Origin: a virus
DNA: 25,210 nt
Reading direction: 5' to 3' (one strand)
Virus record (IMG/VR): IMGVR_UViG_3300021197_000265
Location: 1-25,210 of that record
The notes beneath the pieces are model-generated. The model was not told where the DNA came from and made no database searches. It saw nothing but the letters and a program-made list of their open reading frames with translations. A program made the translations under genes and the position numbers. Shown here piece by piece: positions 22,857 through 25,210 of this stretch. Every line of letters begins with the position of its first letter. The stretch's first letter is position 1.

Positions 22857-23095
22857 CGCCAAGCCTCTGGGTCGGGGCGGATAATCTTAGTAGGTTTATC
22901 TTCATCTTGTGCATCGTCTAGCGACTGCGCCACCTGATAAAGAAGAGAACTGGTATCATCCAGCAGGGCTTTAATCCTATCGTTCTGCATGGCAGCAAAG
23001 CCGCTCATGGTTTCCGATACCCTCTTTATCTCTTCCGCTTCTCTTAGTGCAGTCTCAGTGTGCTGCTCAACAATCTTAATCAAGTCCATCTTCAT
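22853..23095 (-). CDS. Small helical protein, unknown function
   Basis: This 80-residue leftward gene encodes an acidic, mostly helical protein that ends in the motif IIRPDPEAWR. No known domain is recognised. GAGGAG lies 1-2 nt before ATG 23095; an in-frame ATG at 23089 has better spacing and may be the true start. It overlaps its upstream neighbour by 20 nt and its stop (TAG) shares 22853-22855 with the end of the rightward gene. It is the last gene of the leftward unit. Confidence 0.7.
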   Translation of the reverse strand: MKMDLIKIVEQHTETALREAEEIKRVSETMSGFAAMQNDRIKALLDDTSSLLYQVAQSLDDAQDEDKPTKIIRPDPEAWR

Positions 23096-23297
23096 TCTCC
23101 TCTAGTTTGAAAAATCCTCTCTGTGCTACCAGCTTGGTAGCGTCCCTTGCCATGTTCAGCAAAGCCCTGTCAGACATAGAGATGACTGTGTAATAGTTAT
23201 CTTTGTCCTTCACGACTAGCTCTGCTGCCCAATCCTTATCTGCTGACGCTCTCAGATATGCCAGTGTCACTGGCTCATATTCAATCTCATCACTCAT
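23076..23297 (-). CDS. Small acidic protein, unknown function
   Basis: The 73-residue protein contains EYEPVTLAYLRASADKDWAA, then a strand-like part with DNYYTVISMSDRALLNMARD and an acidic tail. No family recognised. It overlaps the genes on both sides (8 nt upstream, 20 nt downstream), so it belongs to a compact leftward operon of small phage proteins following the DnaA-like gene. Confidence 0.7.
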   Translation of the reverse strand: MSDEIEYEPVTLAYLRASADKDWAAELVVKDKDNYYTVISMSDRALLNMARDATKLVAQRGFFKLEENEDGLD

Positions 23298-23520
23298 CCC
23301 AGCCTTGCTCCTCTAATCTGTCTAGCCTCTCTATGATGGCCTCTTTAATCTCGTGTAGCTCATCATGCGCTGCCTCTGCGTCGTAGCCCTCAATGCGCCA
23401 CTCACCAAGCTCACAGTATCGTCCTGTGTTCTCCTCAATGTCCTCTATGCGTCCACGCACTTCCTTGAGGCGTTCTGTAAGCTCCTTAATCTCTGTCTCT
23501 CTATCTGTTATAACATCCAT
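23290..23520 (-). CDS. Small coiled-coil protein, unknown function
   Basis: The 76-residue protein is a charged helical hairpin: a first heptad-like helix (RETEIKELTERLKEVRGRIE, 7-26), a turn with GRYCELGEWRIEGYD, and a second helix (HDELHEIKEAIIERLDRLEE). Dimer or oligomer formation is likely. No known family is recognised. Its start overlaps the upstream stop by one base. Confidence 0.7.
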   Translation of the reverse strand: MDVITDRETEIKELTERLKEVRGRIEDIEENTGRYCELGEWRIEGYDAEAAHDELHEIKEAIIERLDRLEEQGWDE

Positions 23521-23735
23521 TATAATCTATCCTCTTCTGCATCAAGTAACTCCCTCAATGCCTTCCTTGCCTCACGCCTTCTCAGGTCAAGCCACCCTCT
23601 GCTGTCATTCGGGATACACGCTATTGAAGACAACTTGGTCTCCGCGAAGATAGCCCTTTCGCGCCACTCTTCTTTCGACAGCGGCCTCAAGCTCTCCTCT
23701 TTCGACGTGCCGCCCAATGGTCTGCGTGATTTCAT
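23520..23735 (-). CDS. Small basic protein overlapping the DnaA-like gene
   Basis: The 71-residue protein has a charged N-terminus, the segment LSKEEWRERAIFAETKLSSI (19-38), and an Arg/Glu-rich helix (LRRREARKALRELLDAEED). Its first 131 nt lie inside the 3' end of the DnaA-like gene in another frame. Its stop overlaps the next start by one base, supporting that it is translated; the long overlap is the main doubt. GAGGC precedes ATG 23735. Confidence 0.55.
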   Translation of the reverse strand: MKSRRPLGGTSKEESLRPLSKEEWRERAIFAETKLSSIACIPNDSRGWLDLRRREARKALRELLDAEEDRL

Positions 23736-24111
23736 TTTTCAGTGCCTCTACTTTCCGTCGTCTTTTTTTTTCATAAAACCGTGCAAGACGATATGCCTTC
23801 TCCAGCTTGTGAGCAAACTCTTTATCAGACCTCTTCAACTCAGCCGCCCTGCGGTGTCCATGAATGATTGTGGTGTGGTCACGCCCACCAAGAAACCTAC
23901 CAATGATAGGAGTGCTGTTGCCCGTCATGTAATAGGCGAGATACATGAAGGCATGGCGTGGCTCTACAACCCACTTGGGGCGTGTCTTTGACAGCAATGT
24001 AGAGCGTTTGATTCCCCAGACACGGCAGACTGCATCTGCACAGGTTGACATAGTAAACTCATCGGCATCTTGCTTATCTTCTGTGACCTCAAGTTTAATA
24101 TCTAGCTTCAT
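23605..24111 (-). CDS. DnaA domain-IV-like DNA-binding protein without ATPase
   Basis: Residues 24-92 match the DNA-binding domain IV of the bacterial replication initiator DnaA: VCRVWGIKRSTLLSKTRPKW, PRHAFMYLAYYMTGNSTPII, then GRFLGGRDHTTIIHGHRR, which carries the DnaA signature GGRDHTT at 75-81. There is no Walker A or AAA+ domain: at 168 residues the protein is about a third of a DnaA. The rest is a basic helical tail (KKRRRK near 115-120). It probably binds DNA at DnaA-box-like sites, either to steer host initiation or to act in phage replication. AAGGAAAA precedes ATG 24111, and the start overlaps the upstream stop by 4 nt. Confidence 0.83.
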   Translation of the reverse strand: MKLDIKLEVTEDKQDADEFTMSTCADAVCRVWGIKRSTLLSKTRPKWVVEPRHAFMYLAYYMTGNSTPIIGRFLGGRDHTTIIHGHRRAAELKRSDKEFAHKLEKAYRLARFYEKKRRRKVEALKNEITQTIGRHVERGELEAAVERRVARKGYLRGDQVVFNSVYPE

Positions 24112-24446
24112 TTGTTTTCCTTTTCATATGCTTCTGTTTCCATCGCCACGCCGAGCGCATAGTGTGCCAGCTTGTATAGCTGACGCGATGACATCTTGCG
24201 TTGGAATACTTCGCCGTCCACATAGACACGCATTGCGCCTGTCATAGGTATGGCAATCATTTCATTTGGTTCAAACGTGGCATCTGCTGCACACGTCATT
24301 AGCTCTGCTTTTGTAATCAATCCTCTTCCCCCACAGGCTGGACAGGGCTTCTCCATGAAGCTACTGCCTTCCCCGTCTGATGATACATTGATGAGCAGAA
24401 CACCCTGCCCATTGCATTGACCGCATTTGTAGGCTGTTCCGCTCAT
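24108..24446 (-). CDS. DnaJ-type zinc-finger protein
   Basis: The 112-residue protein has CGQCNGQG (cysteines 8, 11) and CPACGGRG (35, 38), the CxxCxGxG repeats of the DnaJ central zinc domain, giving one zinc site. There is no J-domain. The C-terminal half (50-112) is mixed and ends in a helical segment (SSRQLYKLAHYALGVAME). Such short proteins are common in phage replication regions; their substrates are unknown. AAGGAG lies 8 nt before the start. It overlaps the DnaA-like start by 4 nt, suggesting joint expression. Confidence 0.78.
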   Translation of the reverse strand: MSGTAYKCGQCNGQGVLLINVSSDGEGSSFMEKPCPACGGRGLITKAELMTCAADATFEPNEMIAIPMTGAMRVYVDGEVFQRKMSSRQLYKLAHYALGVAMETEAYEKENK

Positions 24447-24458
24447 CTTATTATCTCC

Positions 24459-24722
24459 TTAAAAAGGTACGCTGTCTGAGGCTTGAGTGCCAGCAGGTGC
24501 GGATGCTTCAGGCGTGAACTTGTCTGACACCTTACCCTTGAGGGCTGGTGCTTTCGGGTTCTCGCTGTTGCCGTCCCAAAGCGCAATGTCAACTTGCTCA
24601 CCTTGCTTGATGTCGCGGTGTGCGTAGAAGCTACCTTTGAGGCGTGGGTGTGAGCCACCAGCTTCATACTTTTCATTGCTCCAGAGAGCGGCTGTTCCTG
24701 TGTTATCGTAACTCTGACTCAT
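24459..24722 (-). CDS. Small protein with SSB-like C-terminal tail
   Basis: The 87-residue protein starts with the pattern DNTGTAALWSNEKYEAGGSH, continues with beta-strand-like segments (GSFYAHRDIKQGEQVDIALW), and ends in a Pro/Ala/Ser-rich linker plus SDSVPF. The final residues resemble the VPF/IPF tips of single-strand DNA-binding proteins that recruit partners, though it is less acidic than usual. It lies 5 nt after the ERF-type gene. An SSB-like or ERF-partner role is inferred from tail and position; the NTG-x-ALWSN start also resembles other small phage/bacterial proteins of unknown function. Confidence 0.7.
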   Translation of the reverse strand: MSQSYDNTGTAALWSNEKYEAGGSHPRLKGSFYAHRDIKQGEQVDIALWDGNSENPKAPALKGKVSDKFTPEASAPAGTQASDSVPF

Positions 24723-24727
24723 ATCAA

Positions 24728-25210
24728 TTATCCTTTCGTGAGTTCTGTTTTACGTTTGCTAAAGAGAGCAAGCACTTCATTGCGCTTGGCCTCGTCCATT
24801 GCCTCGATTTCCCCCTTCAATCCATCGTAGAGGGCTGTCAATCCACCGAGATGAGGCACTGCGCTTACACGCTCCTCGATGGTTGAATTGGTTGTCCCCC
24901 GCTCACCTTTTGAGGGAGTTACGGGAGCAGGGGACGCAGCAGGCTTCTGTGCTTTGGGAGGACTAGCCTGCTTTGTGGATTTCGCTGCGGCAGCATTGCC
25001 GTCATCATCAAAGTCACCAGATGCCATGCCCAGCACTGCGCCGTATGCGTAGCGACGAGCATAGGTGATTGCGCTGCCCATAGACTGCGCGTCTTGCTTG
25101 GTGGCAAAGATAGGTTGGTTAGATGCAAGATGCTCACCGCTCTCGTGCATCAAGATAGTTGTCAGCACAAACTGTCCGTCCATCAGGTTCGGTGCTTGAG
25201 AGATAGACAG
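24728..25210 (-). CDS. ERF-type single-strand annealing protein (5' end cut off)
   Basis: This recombinase family anneals complementary single strands. The visible 160 residues run off the right edge of the window; the frame stays open to base 25210, so the gene continues upstream and an apparent start at 25183 is internal. The ERF hallmark is present: LTTILMHESGEHLAS, then QDAQSMGSAITYARRYAYGA and a GDFDDDGNA acidic end. After it come a Pro/Ala/Lys-rich linker and a C-terminal helical part. It heads the visible leftward operon, followed by the SSB-tail and DnaJ/DnaA-like genes. Confidence 0.88.
   Translation of the reverse strand: MSISQAPNLMDGQFVLTTILMHESGEHLASNQPIFATKQDAQSMGSAITYARRYAYGAVLGMASGDFDDDGNAAAAKSTKQASPPKAQKPAASPAPVTPSKGERGTTNSTIEERVSAVPHLGGLTALYDGLKGEIEAMDEAKRNEVLALFSKRKTELTKG

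Noticed and set aside
23365-23991. 208-residue plus-strand frame opposite the leftward genes
   Set aside because: Ser/Leu/Cys-rich shadow; the minus strand encodes the DnaA signature and coupled genes with ribosome binding sites.
1-25210. tRNA genes, insertion sequences, integrase or repressor genes
   Set aside because: None could be recognised by eye; a tRNA scan and profile search would be decisive.

Overview
The window is the structural, lysis and part of the replication region of a tailed double-stranded DNA bacteriophage, almost certainly a short-tailed (podovirus-like) phage. Portal, acidic scaffold, SU10-type major capsid protein, adaptor and nozzle are recognisable. There are no tape-measure, tail-sheath or major tail-tube genes, and no integrase or repressor, so the visible part looks lytic. 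Several small proteins (the collagen-like fibre, the four-cysteine protein between the fibres, the cupin, the Asn/Ser/Thr-rich exported protein, the DUF5872-type protein) resemble gene families I associate with marine phages of Alphaproteobacteria and cyanobacteria. That is recollection rather than a search, and the host is not determined.

Layout. 1-411 is a repeat-rich, apparently non-coding leader (palindrome, phased T-tracts, three copies of a 16-bp repeat, two hairpins) before terL. 412-22856 is read rightwards with almost no gaps and many 1-4 nt stop/start overlaps: packaging (terL); a cassette of tiny, mostly very basic proteins (1812-2845); portal, scaffold and major capsid (2848-7195), followed by a strong stem-loop; adaptor, repeat protein and nozzle (7245-10948); a cupin with foreign codon use; three probable ejection (internal virion) proteins (11849-15550); fibre genes including a collagen-like fibre, two related small proteins and a 2-oxoglutarate/Fe(II) oxygenase (15554-18915); and a host-exit segment with small membrane proteins, two exported proteins, a PD-(D/E)XK nuclease, a holin-like protein, an M15-type peptidase and a basic DUF5872-type protein (18976-22856).

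22853-25210 is read leftwards. In transcription order, starting from beyond the right edge, it holds an ERF-type single-strand annealing protein (cut by the window edge), a small protein with an SSB-like C-terminal tail, a DnaJ-type zinc-finger protein, a stand-alone DnaA domain-IV-like protein, and four small unknown proteins. The two transcription units converge tail to tail at 22853-22856, with their stop codons interlocked and no terminator between them.

How it fits together. The left-arm genes build and fill the capsid, eject DNA, attach to the host and lyse it. The right-arm genes look like an early replication and recombination unit. The observations I find most worth following are the collagen-like fibre lying in one operon with a prolyl-hydroxylase-like oxygenase, the two exact-period repeat blocks (20 and 10 residues) in one tail-region protein, the cassette of histone-tail-like microproteins between terL and portal, the DnaA domain IV without an ATPase, and the curved, repeat-rich leader.
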